Source of the DNA: Plantago elongata
Taxonomy: Eukaryota > Streptophyta > Magnoliopsida > Lamiales > Plantaginaceae
Reading direction: 5' to 3'
Assembly (NCBI GenBank): GCA_036897095.1
Contig: JAYMSP010003102.1
Coordinates: 1-21,088, forward strand
Length of the DNA stretch: 21,088 bases
Shown here: positions 1 through 11,170 of the stretch, in pieces
Layout of the letters: each line of letters opens with the position of its first letter
Numbering within the stretch: position 1 is the first letter of the stretch
Notes under the pieces: model-generated
Seen by the model: only the letters and a program-made list of their open reading frames with translations
What the model was told of the DNA's origin: nothing
Database searches by the model: none
Made by a program: the position numbers and the translations under genes

Positions 1-42
1 AATGGGAGAGGATTTGATTCTTGGTTTGGTAGCACACCTTAG
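1..42 (+). CDS. possible 3' end of a gene entering from the left
   Basis: Frame 1 is open from the window edge and reads 13 codons ending GRGFDSWFGSTP before TAG at 40-42, followed by T-rich sequence of the kind found in plant 3' UTRs. This is too short to identify a protein, and nothing inside the window confirms that the frame is used. It is only a hint that a plus-strand gene may end here. Confidence 0.2.
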   Translation, partial: NGRGFDSWFGSTP

Positions 43-959
43 TTCATTTAGGTTGTTATATGCATCTAGTTAACTTTGTTTTATGCGACTTTTGTCTGTT
101 TTGATGGAATTTGGAGTCATCGATACAGTTTCATGTCTTTTTTGATTTATTTTGAGTGATGACTTTGCATTCGAGTAGTTCATACTTGAAACAGTTTGAT
201 TAGATATTCATTGTCAATTTGTACTGAAACTTCTTGTGAAAAATTAAGTTCAATACATACTACTTCCTACTACTATAAACTGTTACTAGACATTATAAAC
301 TGTAAAAATTTGAAATAAGAGGCCAATATGGGCTCTTTTTTCAGATTTTTTAGCACTAATTCTCCCTTCCAACGGCTATTTTTTTTAAAATAACGGTAAC
401 TAAATTAATTACGAGTAAGTACCGTATAAACCAAATCAATTAGATCCAGGTTCTCATGTGATTCTCATGTGGACTTAAGGTTGTTTGGCCAAATGCACAA
501 TCTGAAATTCAAACAGGGGTAGAAATGACTTTTCCGGGCTTAAGTTCGCTGAAAGTCAAATTCGTGGACCTGGATGTAATTGATTTTTATCGATTAGGAC
601 TTAGATGTAATTGTTGATCTGGGTGGTAGCCATCCGCAACTTTTAAATCTAACAAAGGGTGTAGATGTAATTTGCCTTAAAATCATTTCAACCCTCGTAA
701 ACTGCCACCTCTCAATTCCACAAATAGATAACAAGAAACTTAATCAATGTTTTCATCTCCAAATTTTCAACTTTATCATAAATTCATACTCAAACTTTCA
801 GTTTTTTCTCTAATTTCATTTTATACTACACTGTTCTTTCATTTTTTTCAAACTTTACATTTCATATATATATATAATTAAAACAATAACATTGTTATGT
901 ACAAAATAGTCTGACTTCCTAAAATTGTAATAATGCGCCATGACTTACCAAGAAGAAAT
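43..959. other. AT-rich stretch without a supported gene
   Basis: No convincing coding frame is seen on either strand. Visible details are a direct repeat TTCTCATGTG at 451-460 and 462-471, three copies of GATGTAATT at 573, 604 and 664, an exact MSA-type motif at 368-378 with a second AACGG core at 391-399, and a short TA run near 866-878. The stretch 490-675 has the spacing and wording of a decayed transposon end, but no partner end was found. Confidence 0.5.
368..399 (+). promoter_or_regulatory. pair of MSA-like (AACGG) motifs, orphan
   Basis: TCCAACGGCTA at 368-378 fits the published plant M-phase-specific activator consensus YCYAACGGYYA at every position, and TAACGGTAA follows at 391-399. 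MSA sites bind MYB3R factors in promoters of G2/M genes. No gene start is visible nearby, so these may belong to a gene outside the window, to a lost gene, or to chance. Confidence 0.3.
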
Positions 960-1179
960 CAACTCTCCTAAAGGGTCGTCACTAGTAATACAGGACCGTC
1001 GTCAGAGCTTTGAGGCCGCTACTAGAGCAACAAATCCGGCCTGAGGAGTACTTGTCTCCCACAAGCCATTTCTTTGAGGAATCTATATCATATACCAGGG
1101 TCGGCATAACGTGTCTCCTACCACAGCCCTCTACCAAAGATACACACATCACTATCAATGTGTTACGTTCCACACACCA

Positions 1180-1615
1180 CTAACCTCCTGTAATACGTGT
1201 CATTATTCTGCTAGGCCGAATAAGTCCTGCTTGTAATTCTTGTATATATATAATGCATTTACTTGTCATTAAAATATGCAACTACTACCCAATATTCTAC
1301 TCTCTAAACTTTGAGGTCCGAGATCAAGCTCTCACAACCTCATAAATGTTAAAATCAGAAGCCTGGTTTGTCTTAGACAAACCGGTTCAAAAGTGTTTAA
1401 CCCTTCTCTTTGTTTCAGGTGTCTCACAAAGGACAATATTCCTCACGACGACCATCCTACCTTACCACGACCTTTATTCCACTGTGAGGAAGTCCCTATT
1501 TAAGTACATCCTCACAACGGCCCTCTTACCTAGCGACGGACCTTCCTTCAAGACAGTCTCTTTGGCCCGAACTGAGACATTTAAACAACTAATGAACGAA
1601 GGACTTAACTAAAAG
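1180..1615 (+). mobile_element. LTR promoter relic, copy A (Ty3/gypsy Tat-like, provisional)
   Basis: A TATA box (TATATATA, 1243-1250) is followed about 60 bases later by a block shared with 17541-17639: AGGTCCGAG (1314-1322), then GCCTGGTTTGTCTTA (1361-1375), then a pyrimidine tract ending TTTCAG at 1418. The order of a TATA box, a short leader and a pyrimidine tract ending in CAG recalls the 3' half of LTRs in the plant Ty3/gypsy Tat group. Outer ends, target duplication, primer-binding site and internal coding region are not seen, so extent and class are uncertain. The open frame at 1346-1612 lies wholly within this repeat and is not treated as a gene. Confidence 0.45.
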
Positions 1616-1822
1616 ATTTACGAACTCATCAATGTGGAGGAACTGAAGTGAACTAAGACAGACTAAACTTTACCTAATCATCGAATTTTACCTTAGCAGG
1701 ATTTATAACTACCAAACACTAAAAAATAAACATAACAAATAAAAGTAGAAAGAAAATAAAATGTGAAGTAGAATGGAAAAGGAGAAAAGAAAACGAGAAG
1801 AAAACAAAAAAAAATTTTGCAT
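1616..1822. other. spacer between LTR relic and LINE fragment
   Basis: A-rich on the plus strand (1735-1815), with no coding frame. This A-rich run lies just beyond the end of the LINE but has the wrong orientation for a poly(A) tail of a minus-strand LINE. Confidence 0.4.
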
Positions 1823-3515
1823 CTAAGCGCCAAGTTGGGCAAAGGTCCCAAACTTTAAGATCAATGCCAAAAAGTTGTTGTCGAGACAAGATGTATTATT
1901 GCTAGAAGTAGAACCGGTTATCATGTCCATGCACCTTAAACTAGCACGTTTTGCGATTAAATCGACAACTTGATTTTTTTCCCGGTAAACAAAAGAGAAC
2001 GTGACATCCATTCCATGTTGTAAGAGCTCAGTAATATCATTCTTCAGGGATTTGTGGTACCATGCCATCTTCTGTGACCTGCAAATGCCATTAAAAGCAT
2101 AATTAGAATCAGTCTGAATTATAAGCTTATCAATATTGAGTTGGAGAGCGAGGGTAAGGCCAGTTTTGATGGCCAAAAGTTCCGCCGTGTTAATATATGT
2201 TCGTCCAATCTAGGATGCAACAGCATGAATGAAATTCCCCCTATCATTTCTGATAATGCATCCGAATCCCGCATTGCCATTTTCCTGAATTACGGTCCAT
2301 CTGTGTTTAAAGCATAAAAACCACAAGAAAGAGGCTTACATTTGCAAGGAATACAGACGGTGTGGCAGTTAGATTATTGTTTAAGGGGATTTGGGAAAGT
2401 GAAGTTATCTTTTAACGAGTTCCTGAGTTCCAAAATTATTTTGTGAGTGTCAATAGGTTTATGGCCAAAAAGCTTTCCATTTCTAGTTTTCCACATAATC
2501 CAAAAGCCACTAACTAAGCCAAGTGATTTGGTTAATTTTGTTGTGAGCAGTGAAGATGATATCGTAAAGGTTGTTTGGATTACCAAACTCCCAAAGAGTG
2601 TTTCGAAATGCAGTAAATGCATTGCGATAAAAAAAACAGGTGATGTTGGTTTTCAATATTTAAGTTACAAAGCGTACAAATAGGAGAATCAATTAATTAG
2701 TATGGCATTTGAATGGTGATTTTGGTGAAATTGTATTTAGAATAGAATTGAAATGGGGGTATTTGAATTGTATTTTAGACCAAATCACTGTTTATTGAGC
2801 CAAATGGGGGCATTTAAATGCCATTTCAATTAGCCCCTTATTGTTTGTCGAAATAACCTGTCCGCAGTAGGAAGTTTCCCATGGAGAGCCGTCCATGGAA
2901 AAAATCTAATTCTTGGATTAATTTTAAGGCCAAAAGGCGGAGGGTTGATTGTTTAAGTTGGCTAAATAATTGTACGCACTTTCTAAAGTAAAAGTTTCCG
3001 GAGTTGTGAAATCGCCAAATAAGGCGGTCATCTTGGTCCATAGAGGGGATATGCCAAGCAAGGACTTCAACCGCAATATCAAGAGGGTTTATTATCATTC
3101 CATGCCTTATCAATTAAAAAATCTTCAATTTTCTCATTGGAGTGATCTTGATTATTTAAAGTATAGACATTAAGTATTTTATTATTCAACCATCTATCAG
3201 TCCAAAAGTTAATAGAATTTCCTCTGCCTAGACTCCATCCAATACCATCCCTAATAAGATGTTTATGATTATGCAAGGATTTCCAAAATCAACTATGATA
3301 ATTTTTTATCTCAGAATCAAGGAAGGAAGAGGATGGAAATATTTAGCTTTGACAACTTGAAACCAAAGAGAATTTTCATTGTTAACTAATTTTCATAAAA
3401 GTTTGAGTTGATAAGCTTGATTTAAGAGGTCCAGATTTCTAAAACCCAACCCCCCAAGACTTCAGATTTGCATACCGAAGCCAATTAATTTTAGACTTCT
3501 TATTATCATCCCTGG
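1823..3515 (-). pseudogene. LINE (L1-type) fragment: RT C-terminal region, zf-RVT and RNase H
   Basis: Read on the minus strand, 3515 to 1823 follows the C-terminal half of a plant L1-type ORF2 in order. It has SWGGLGFRNLDLLNQAYQLK (about 3460-3390), the VKAKYFPSSSFLDSEI block, the GWSLGRGNSINFWTDRWL block (3240-3190), DDRLIWRFHNSGNFYFRK (about 3030-2980), a zf-RVT knuckle with CTLC and an HHL motif (about 2675-2630), and an RNase H domain (about 2310-1940). RNase H acidic residues are visible as TDG, AELLAIK, QTDS and a final VVD. The RT active-site portion and 5' end are missing, stops and frame changes are scattered through it, and a MITE splits it inside zf-RVT. It is inactive and 5'-truncated. 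Confidence 0.85.
2691..2837. mobile_element. small MITE inserted in the LINE (family shared with 14740-15000)
   Basis: This block interrupts the LINE between the RTGYFDKQ end of one frame and the DSPICTLC start of zf-RVT. Its right end, read inward, is GGGGCTAATTG followed by ATGGCATTTAAATGCC. Its left end carries ATGGCATTTGAATGG, giving roughly 17 of 21 matching bases as inverted repeats. TTA (2838-2840) abuts the right end and TTA also occurs at the left border. GGGGCT termini next to TTA/TAA recall PIF/Harbinger (Tourist-like) MITEs. No coding capacity. Confidence 0.6.
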
Positions 3516-3879
3516 AGTTTTCTTATTATTATTGTCTCTAGTATCTATGAGTAAGAAAGTGTGGTCCGAGTTACAAGCAGGTATAATCGTGATTCTTTTG
3601 GGACTAAATTTCGTGATGTAAACTTGAACAATCTTGCTCCACCCTATGTAACCGCATTTTGATTAATGAAGAAGATATAATTACGAATTAGTATAATTTT
3701 TAAAAACTTCCAACACTTTAGTGATATATGAAAAGATTCCTACAAATTAGTGATAAATTTTCTACAAATTAGTAATTTTAATAAAATTTGAAGTAAAATA
3801 CACTAAAATTGATAAAATCTATTCATAGTTATAGGAAACTAAATCAAAATACGTTCACATACCAGTTGAAATAAATTAA

Positions 3880-4420
3880 ACAAGCATCAACTAATTGATA
3901 CAAGCATCATCATCAAAGTAATCAATCTTCTAAGTTCCTACATCTTTCATTGTTAATTTTTTTTACTAATTAGTATGTTGTTTGTTTTGTTTTGCATGAT
4001 TATATTATGTGATGCTTATAATTTAATGTTAAATTATGTATACCGTATGCTTACTAAGTGATGCTTGCAATACTAATATAATATTTGTTTTATATTTGAT
4101 GTTTGAATTATAAGATGCTTGTAATGTAATTTTAAATGATGCTTGCAGTACTAATATGATACTTGTTTTTTATTGATGATGCTTGTAATATAATATTAAA
4201 TTATATTTGTAATTATATTTGGAAGACAGGTGCTTGGAGATGATAATAAGCGTTGAAATTTTGTAGAAAAAAATTGAAAATTGAATTAAAGATGCTTGCA
4301 AAATCGGAAAAATGATGCTTGTAAAATTGGAATAATAATACTTGTAAAATTGAAAAAAAAATGCTTAGAGATAAATCAGAATAAACTAGAAAAAAAACGA
4401 TAACGTGGCTTCATGATACT
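3880..4420. repeat. dispersed array of a degenerate ATGCTTGTAAT motif
   Basis: At least a dozen variants of (G)ATGCTTGTAA occur in about 540 bases, for example at 4011, 4061, 4114, 4138, 4180, 4293, 4315 and 4361. Two copies are in reverse orientation at about 3880 and 3900. Some share longer context: GATGCTTGCAATACTAATAT at about 4060 is nearly repeated at 4138. Spacing is irregular (about 20-80 bases), so this is not a clean satellite. It may be an old minisatellite or the subterminal part of a decayed transposon. Confidence 0.5.
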
Positions 4421-4868
4421 TGATTATTCTAACGTAACCAAATCTAAACAGAATCTAATTAGTTAATTGTGGATTTATTTTAATTATTAAATATATACTA
4501 TCTTCAGTATATAATTTAAAATTGAATATATAAATACTAATTTGTATGAAGTTTTTATATGTCATTGAAGATACACTAATTTGTAATTGTTTTAAGTTTT
4601 ATTATAAAAAAGAAAATGAAGAGAAATGAAAGAAAGGCAAAAAGAAATTAACGTCTGACATTTTCATATGCTTTTGATGTCAAACGGCCATTGAAGTTGG
4701 AAAGGAGTCGATCTGAGCATTGTTTGAAAATGCCATAAATGGCCATTGGAGACAGCCTAGCAATTGAACTTTCAGATAAGGTGGCATGATATTATTAGCG
4801 CAATAAACAAATTGAAACTATTGTCCTTGTTCTTGTAAAGGATTAATGACAAATGTTTTATAATCAAC

Positions 4869-4912
4869 TTGGATTCTTATATGATCCAAGTTGGATTCTA
4901 ATATGATCCATC
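4869..4912. repeat. two-copy 22-bp tandem repeat with internal dyad
   Basis: TTGGATTCTTATATGATCCA begins the first unit (4869-4890), and the second unit (4891-4912) differs at only a few bases. Each unit is itself nearly palindromic (TTGGAT...ATCCAA), so the pair can fold in more than one way. Confidence 0.6.
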
Positions 4913-5545
4913 CATCTATGCTTATGTAATATTAATATAACATATGATTATGTAATCTTAAGAGAAGATATTAAGGTATTATTAAGGAAGGTAGTATTTG
5001 CTAGACGATGTCTCAAATCTCAGACATTGAAATCACCTAATTTAATTGTCCTTTTATAATCTGCGCATCGCCTAAGTTATAACATCACGCAACAAAAGAT
5101 CTATTTGTGGCAAAAACCCAATACCTAAGTAACTCTAACTCAGCTAGCCCCAACTTAGGAAAGGAGAACTTCCCTTGAGAAGAATGCATAATTTTTGGGC
5201 ATGGGGACACACTACTTTCTTTTTCCTTCATTTTCTGTAAGACAAGGTTTTATAATGCAAGAATATTGATTAACAAAAAGAAGACAATGCAGATCCTTCA
5301 TTTAACGATTCATACTGATCATTTGTTGTTCCATACTCCACAAGTTTTGGGAGATGCCGGACTCGTCCCGATACACCCCATATTCACAATAAATGTAGAA
5401 TTTATATGTAATGGCACACGAATCACACACTTTTTATAAGTAAGGGAAGTTCCGGCATCAAATGAACCCTCCACAATATGATATTACATCTACCCATAGC
5501 AGTAGATTATATACTGAAACAATAAATTGTAATGTTATTGTTACT

Positions 5546-5555
5546 GAAATTAATA
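5546..5555. repeat. left target-site duplication of the MULE (10 bp)
   Basis: GAATTAATA-type flank: the ten bases at 5546-5555 (GAAATTAATA) are repeated exactly at 14500-14509, directly outside the two terminal inverted repeats. MULEs make 8-11 bp duplications, most often 9. Confidence 0.9.
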
Positions 5556-5638
5556 GGGTGATTTGCAATATTGGTCCATTAAGTCGACGTCCTTTGCCAA
5601 ATTGGTCCTTTTTTGATGTCAGAATACGTCCTTAGGAC
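5556..5638 (+). repeat. left terminal inverted repeat of the MULE
   Basis: The first 42 bases match the right end at 38 positions. Beyond that the match continues imperfectly through GGTCC and AATACGTCC (5624-5632). Two copies of a TTTGCNANNTTGGTCC motif lie at 5562-5577 and 5593-5608. A looser match (ACTTGGAGGC near 5680) suggests homology once extended to about 130 bases. Confidence 0.9.
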
Positions 5639-5732
5639 AGTATACCAGACAGTATTCTCGCGAAAACAGAGATACGAATGACTTGGAGGCTGATTTGTCA
5701 TGGCATGGCATCCAACATGTCAAATAACACAT

Positions 5733-5752
5733 TGGAGGGAAAATTCCCTCCA
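5733..5752. repeat. short perfect dyad in the MULE 5' leader
   Basis: TGGAGGGAA and TTCCCTCCA are separated by two bases, giving 9-bp arms. The position, just inside the left terminal repeat and upstream of the transposase start, fits a protein-binding site or a leader hairpin. Function is unknown. Confidence 0.45.
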
Positions 5753-5901
5753 TGAAAAACCTAGAAAACATAAAGAAGACAGAGCCCAACAACTTATAAT
5801 TATTGTTTCATTAATCAAACTCAAACCTACACAAGATCAAGAGCACCAAACGACGGCTAAACGTCCTGCTCTGCTGCTGAACATATTCGAGTGAGCTGAA
5901 C

Positions 5902-5967
5902 ATGGCAAACATGTCATTCAGGCCTCATGATGAATTATACATGCCGAATCCCGACTATTGTACGTAA
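5902..5967 (+). other. possible 5' leader exon or upstream ORF of the transposase
   Basis: An ATG at 5902 opens 21 codons (starting MANMSFRPHDELYMPNPDYC) that end in TAA at 5965. A donor-like GTAAAG begins at 5964, and acceptor-like sites lie at 6056 (TTTTTCAG) and 6147 (GGACAG). Joining to either acceptor gives an immediate stop, so this is better read as an untranslated leader exon with an upstream ORF than as the protein's N-terminus. Confidence 0.3.
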
Positions 5968-8482
5968 AGATTCGATTTTTATTGGTTTGAATATATATAG
6001 TACGTGTATGTGAGTGTTTTTCCATGTAAATAAGTGATATATATATTATTTTTCAGCTGATTTCCCTGTTTGTACACGTTATTTTAATGCAAAATTGAGT
6101 GCATGTGAAGATTTGAGTCTAATTTTGATGCAAAATTGTTTGGACAGATGAATGACTATATGTGTGCACTATAGTGGTAATTTTGTGGTAGATAGTGTGA
6201 CAAACAAGAAGAAATATGTGGGTGGTAAACTAGCAAAATATGACAATCTTGCTATGGAGGATTTGGGTATGAATCATTTGCATGTTTTTGCTGATTTGTC
6301 CAAGGTTGAACCTGGTAGGAAGTTTTAATACTCCTCAAAGGTTGTCTTTATAGAATTGAGAGATTATTTTGGGGTAAGTAGCCATGCAATAGATAACCTT
6401 GAGAGAAGGGAATGTAGTGTGTGGATTGAGGGTGTTATGGAAGAAGAAAATGGTCGGGAGAAGTTCACTGCTAGGGATAAGGGTAAGCAAAAGGTAGGTG
6501 AAGAAATGAGTGGTTATGATTATATGGAAGGCAGAATGGGACATGGTACTTTTAGGAAAGAGAACACTTAGCCTAAGAAGACAATGGTTGTGTCTAGTTC
6601 TGATGATGATAGTAGTGTTAATTCTGAGTCTGATGTAGTAGTAGCTAGCTCTGAGGATGTTAATTCTGCACTGGAATATGATGATGAGGATGAGGTGAGG
6701 AAGCCTGATAGGCCAACTAGAATAGTGTATAAAGATTGTCCTGCTTTTGAGCCTAAGTTTGAGTTGGGGATAATTTTCAATAGCAAAGATGACTTCAGGA
6801 GCTATTGCATCACATGGAGCAATCACTTTAAGAAATGTAAAGGTGGTGAAGAATGACAAGGTTAGGATTTATGCCAAATGTGCAGGGTTTGGCTGCTAAT
6901 GGAGAGTGCATTGTCACAAGGTGAAAGATGGGACTGGTTTTCAGGTGCATACATATTATGCAGAGCATGATTGTGGATTGACACAATCAGTAGGCTATGT
7001 GAAGAGTTCATGGCTTGCAAATAGGTTCCTTCACAAATTCAAGAATGATCCAGATAGAAATATCAAGGCATTTGTTCTTGAGGTTCTTAATGAGACAGGG
7101 TTGTCCATCTCTACGTTTCAGGCTTATAGAGCAAGAAGGTTAGCCATGTCAATCTTGGAAGGTCCACCAGATGCTCAATATGCCAAGTTATGGGATTATG
7201 CTGAGGAATTGAGATCAAGGAATCCATGTTCTACTGTGGTGGTTGATGTTGACAGAACCACACATGAGTTTAAACATTTGTATGTCTGCTTCAAGGCATT
7301 GAAAGAAGGGTTTATGACTGGATGTAGGCCTGTCATTGGAGTGGATGGTTTCCACTTGAAAGGTCCACATGCGAGAGTTTTGTTGACATCAGTTGGGAGT
7401 GATCCTAACAACAAACCATTTCTTATAGCTTATGATGTGGTATCACATGAAACTAGTAAGAGTTGGACTTGGTTTCTATCACTCTTGAAGGCTGACTTGA
7501 ACATAACTTATCCTTCTAAGTTCACCATGACGTCTGACAAACAGAAGGGGTTGATTAAAGGGGTTGCAGATATATTCCCTGGGGGCTAAACATAGATTTT
7601 GTGTTAGACACTTGTTGAAGAACTTCTGGAGTGCATGGTTTAGAGGAGATGCATACAAATATGCATTATTCAGGGCTGCAAATGCTACTACTGAAGGTCA
7701 ATTCAAGACTGCAATGACTGAGATGAGAAATCTCAATGATAGAGCATATGACTGGTTGCAAAACAAGCCACCTGAACAATGGAGTAAGAGTGGATTTGAC
7801 ACCTATCCTAGGTGTGATCTGACCATGAACAACAACAGTGAGAGCTTCAACAAGATGATACGGAAGGCAAGGTTTTCTTACAATGCTAGAATGGATCGGA
7901 GAAATCTTGATGTAGAGGATGCAAGAGCTAAGGGACTGTGCTGAAAAGAAATGAAAAGGACCTTGGTATCCTAAACCTAGAGCATTGATAGAAAAGAACA
8001 TGAATATGGTGAGGGATTGCATATCCAGGAAATCTGATGCAACAAACTGGGAGATACTTGAATTTGATGGTTCTCAGTACAATGTGGATCTAGAGGCATA
8101 TACTTGCACATGTAGGAGGTGGCAACCCATGCAGGCATGCTCTTGTTGCTATTAGTCAGTCCAAACTAGACTATAATGATTTTGTCAACACTTGTTATAG
8201 TGTTGAGGTGTACAAGCAAGCTTATTCTGACACTATATATGGGATTAATCATCAAGAGTTGTGGGGTGAGACATTTTATATACTCCCATGTCCACCAAAA
8301 AAGGTGAAGAAAGGGGGCAGGCCACAAACTACTAGAAGAAGGGGTGAGGATAAACCATCAAACAAGAGAAAGAAGGGTAGGAAAGCATGGAGAAGCAAGA
8401 TGAATCAAATGTGGTGAAGGAGGACACAACTGCAAGTTTTGCAAGAGGAAAGTGAGAGATGATCATGGTATTCCATCGGATG

Positions 8483-8487
8483 ATGAT
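8483..8487. repeat. left 5-bp target duplication of the solo LTR
   Basis: ATGAT precedes the TGTAAGG start of the LTR and is repeated at 11818-11822. Five bases is the standard duplication of Ty3/gypsy and Ty1/copia integrases. Confidence 0.92.
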
Positions 8488-8940
8488 TGTAAGGCCCCGA
8501 CCTAGTCCGGACGTCAAGGAACAATGCCGAACTTCTAAATATTCTAAAATATATAAAATATTGATTATTACAAAACCCGAATATAATTTTATAAGTTAAA
8601 AACATAAGGAAAAACCTACGTTATTACACGTGGTAGTATCACACGACCAACACCCAGCCCGACAGCTAAGCTACTCATACCCTTCTCCGTGTTCTTGTCC
8701 TGGGAAAAACATTATTGAAACGAAGGAGGGTTAGTCGTAAGACTAAGTGAGAATAATCGGGCATGCATGGTATGCGTGTATGAACATGTTTAATGCAGCA
8801 ATCCACCACGTCAAAATAGTCATGTAATGGTTTTAAATCATGCAAAACAGAATTGAAAACAGGCAACGTGCGGTTTGATATTCCCGCTTCTTCTTGGCAA
8901 AATACATTTTCATGCTACAGAGCACATATAGCCCCAGCTG

Positions 8941-9065
8941 TTCATATTCATAGTGCAAGGCATATGCAAAGCATATGCCCCAACTTCTTCAAGGCATAAT
9001 TCTTCATATTCATAGTGCAAGGCATATGCTTTTGCATATGCCCCAGCTTCTTCAAGGCATAATTC
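8941..9065. repeat. two tandem 62-63 bp units in the LTR
   Basis: Copy 1 (8941-9002) and copy 2 (9003-9065) begin with TTCATATTCATAGTGCAAGG and end with TTCAAGGCATAATTC. A decayed third copy starts at about 9066 (TGCTGCAAGG...CCCCAGCTG). Each unit contains GCATATGC palindromes, and their spacing (AAA against TTTT) is the main difference between copies. Arrays like this are common in LTR U3 regions and can act as enhancers. Confidence 0.8.
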
Positions 9066-11170
9066 ATAATCATGCTGCAAGGCTCGTATGACCCCAGCTG
9101 TTCAGCATACATATTCATATATCACATTGTTTGTCAACAGTGTTGACCATATTCATCTTCAAAATTATGTACGGGTGGTTGCTTTCAAAATCATTTTCAA
9201 TGTCAATGCATAATTTCCACGTAGCACAATATTCAAAATCATTTTAGTGCAATGCATGCATTTCATGTGGAATGACAGAACATAATCAAAATGCAGTTCA
9301 GATGAATCATAGGTGACAGAATAACAAATGAGAACATGTCATACGCAATAATTCGGTCTACTAGACTCGGAGTCAATCTGCTAATCGCAATTAGTGCTCG
9401 AGTCGAGTTAGTCAGAGTATTGGCGCGTAGGTAAGGTGGTTTCGATCAGATGTCTCATAAACAGAATAAATACGAAAAGTAAACAAGGATAGAAGGCACT
9501 TTGGTTTTTCCCAGGGCCTGATGCCGAAAGCCAGTTATCCCTCACCTTCAAAGGCTTGCAAATCAGCTGGTTCAACGTCTCCTGATAAACAGATGAAAGA
9601 ACCTCAACGTCGACGTTATAATTAATTAATTAAATCCCTGAATGTTATCCCCAGTTTTCATACTAATTAAATTAGCTAGTCATGTAATTATGTAATAATA
9701 AACAGTTCTAATCTTCAACCGCTATTCAAGTAACTTATTTATGCTTATGTTATACAACGTTTATTTTCGGTCTTTTACTTCATAATTCCATCACTAGCGC
9801 ATACTACTCAGCTTAACAAGTTTCCAATAATTAACTAGATAGTATGCATTTCCACTCCTCAACTACTTCGACCAACTTATTTCTACGGTTGTAAGTTATT
9901 AATTTTAATGTCTCATATATATTATAGTATTGCACTCTTATCGTTCGCAAGCTTCGTGCAAAATTTTCCTTAATCCATCTTATTAATTTAGCTAGTTCCT
10001 GCAATTAGATCGTATCCTGGTTTAATATTCTACTCGCTTACCAAGTTTATCCGCATTTCCTATTATCATCCTATCAATTTTCCTTTACTCCTGCCAACCA
10101 CCTTCGTGTAGTAAATTCCCATTTGTCATTACCGAATCATATTTTTACTAGTTTAGCTAGTGGAGATGCTATTCGGTTTTAGGCACCTAGCTATTTCTAA
10201 CGCTCGCAACTTACTCTCTCCTACTTATTTTACTAGTTGGGATTAGGTAGAGAAGCATTCGTTTCGCATCCCGCATATACTCATTCGCTAGTTGCAGCGT
10301 ATGACCCTTATTTCTAATTTAACAGTACTCACGCTTAGCCTACTACCCAAACACGATTTCGTGCTACGTATCTTCGATAACAATTAACAGCAACGTACTA
10401 ATCTCCTCCTATCTTAACAATGCCTATTCTAGTGTACTTATGCACCTCAGCCAATCCTTATTCATTTTCCTTCTTATAACTGCTAATTGCAGTATTCAAC
10501 CATCAACCCTGTTCAATTTCCTTGTTATTTAATTACTAACTGTAGGGTGTCTATAATTCAACAGTGTATCTATTTCCCTACCTTCATACCTTACTACAGT
10601 ATATACACCCTTAACAACCCAACAAACTACTTCAGCAAGCTACAGTATGTTATAGTTCACTAATGTCATTCCAATCTCGGCAATACCTTAATACTAGCCT
10701 AGCCAAACACCAAACATCCAACACCTCATCCGTCAACCGTATACTACATAATCATCAATAACAGAATCACAATGTACTGATGTCTATAGTATACCATCAA
10801 TAAGAAATCTACAGCATCACTGTCCATTTACAGAGGCACAGTGTGACACTAACCAGCAAGTATTCAAGCTTCACTTCCAGTAATTACAGTGTATTTACAA
10901 TCAACAGAGTACCTCACCACTACTGCATTCTAAGATTACTAATATATCCAATTCTTTGTCGAATACTATTTCATTTTCCCGACCCAATAGCTTAAAGCGA
11001 TAGGTGAGTGAACTAACCGAGTTGGGCGCAGGAGGAGCTCCGGTGAGGAGCAACTATAAGCGGCGGTCGAACTAGAGTGGGAAAAGAGAGGAGAAATCGA
11101 AATAGAGAGTAGTAGCAGTCTGTAATTTGTTTCTTGCAGTGTGAAGGGGTAGAGATGCAAGGGAGCACGG

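Larger units (their letters stand above)
3516..5545. other. gene-free AT-rich region left of the MULE
   Basis: No coding frame on either strand. The region holds the ATGCTTGTAA-like motif array (3880-4420), a possible loose inverted repeat between 3676-3780 and 4510-4600, and a 22-bp tandem pair (4869-4912). The rest, including 4920-5545, shows nothing recognisable. Confidence 0.5.

Noticed and set aside
1346..1612. 88-codon plus-strand frame
   Set aside because: It lies in the LTR relic shared with 17280-17700, has no family features, and the related copy does not keep the frame.
3880..4420. CRISPR-like array of repeated motifs
   Set aside because: The repeat units are short, degenerate and irregularly spaced, some are reversed, and the DNA is from a plant nucleus.
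5700..5894. 64-codon frame near the left MULE end
   Set aside because: It overlaps the subterminal region and precedes the leader; its composition is not protein-like and no counterpart is known in MULEs.
6335..6859. 174-codon minus-strand open frame
   Set aside because: It lies antisense to the transposase's acidic linker. Its repetitive Ile/Thr/Ser/His content is the complement of Asp/Glu/Gly codons, and it has no family features.
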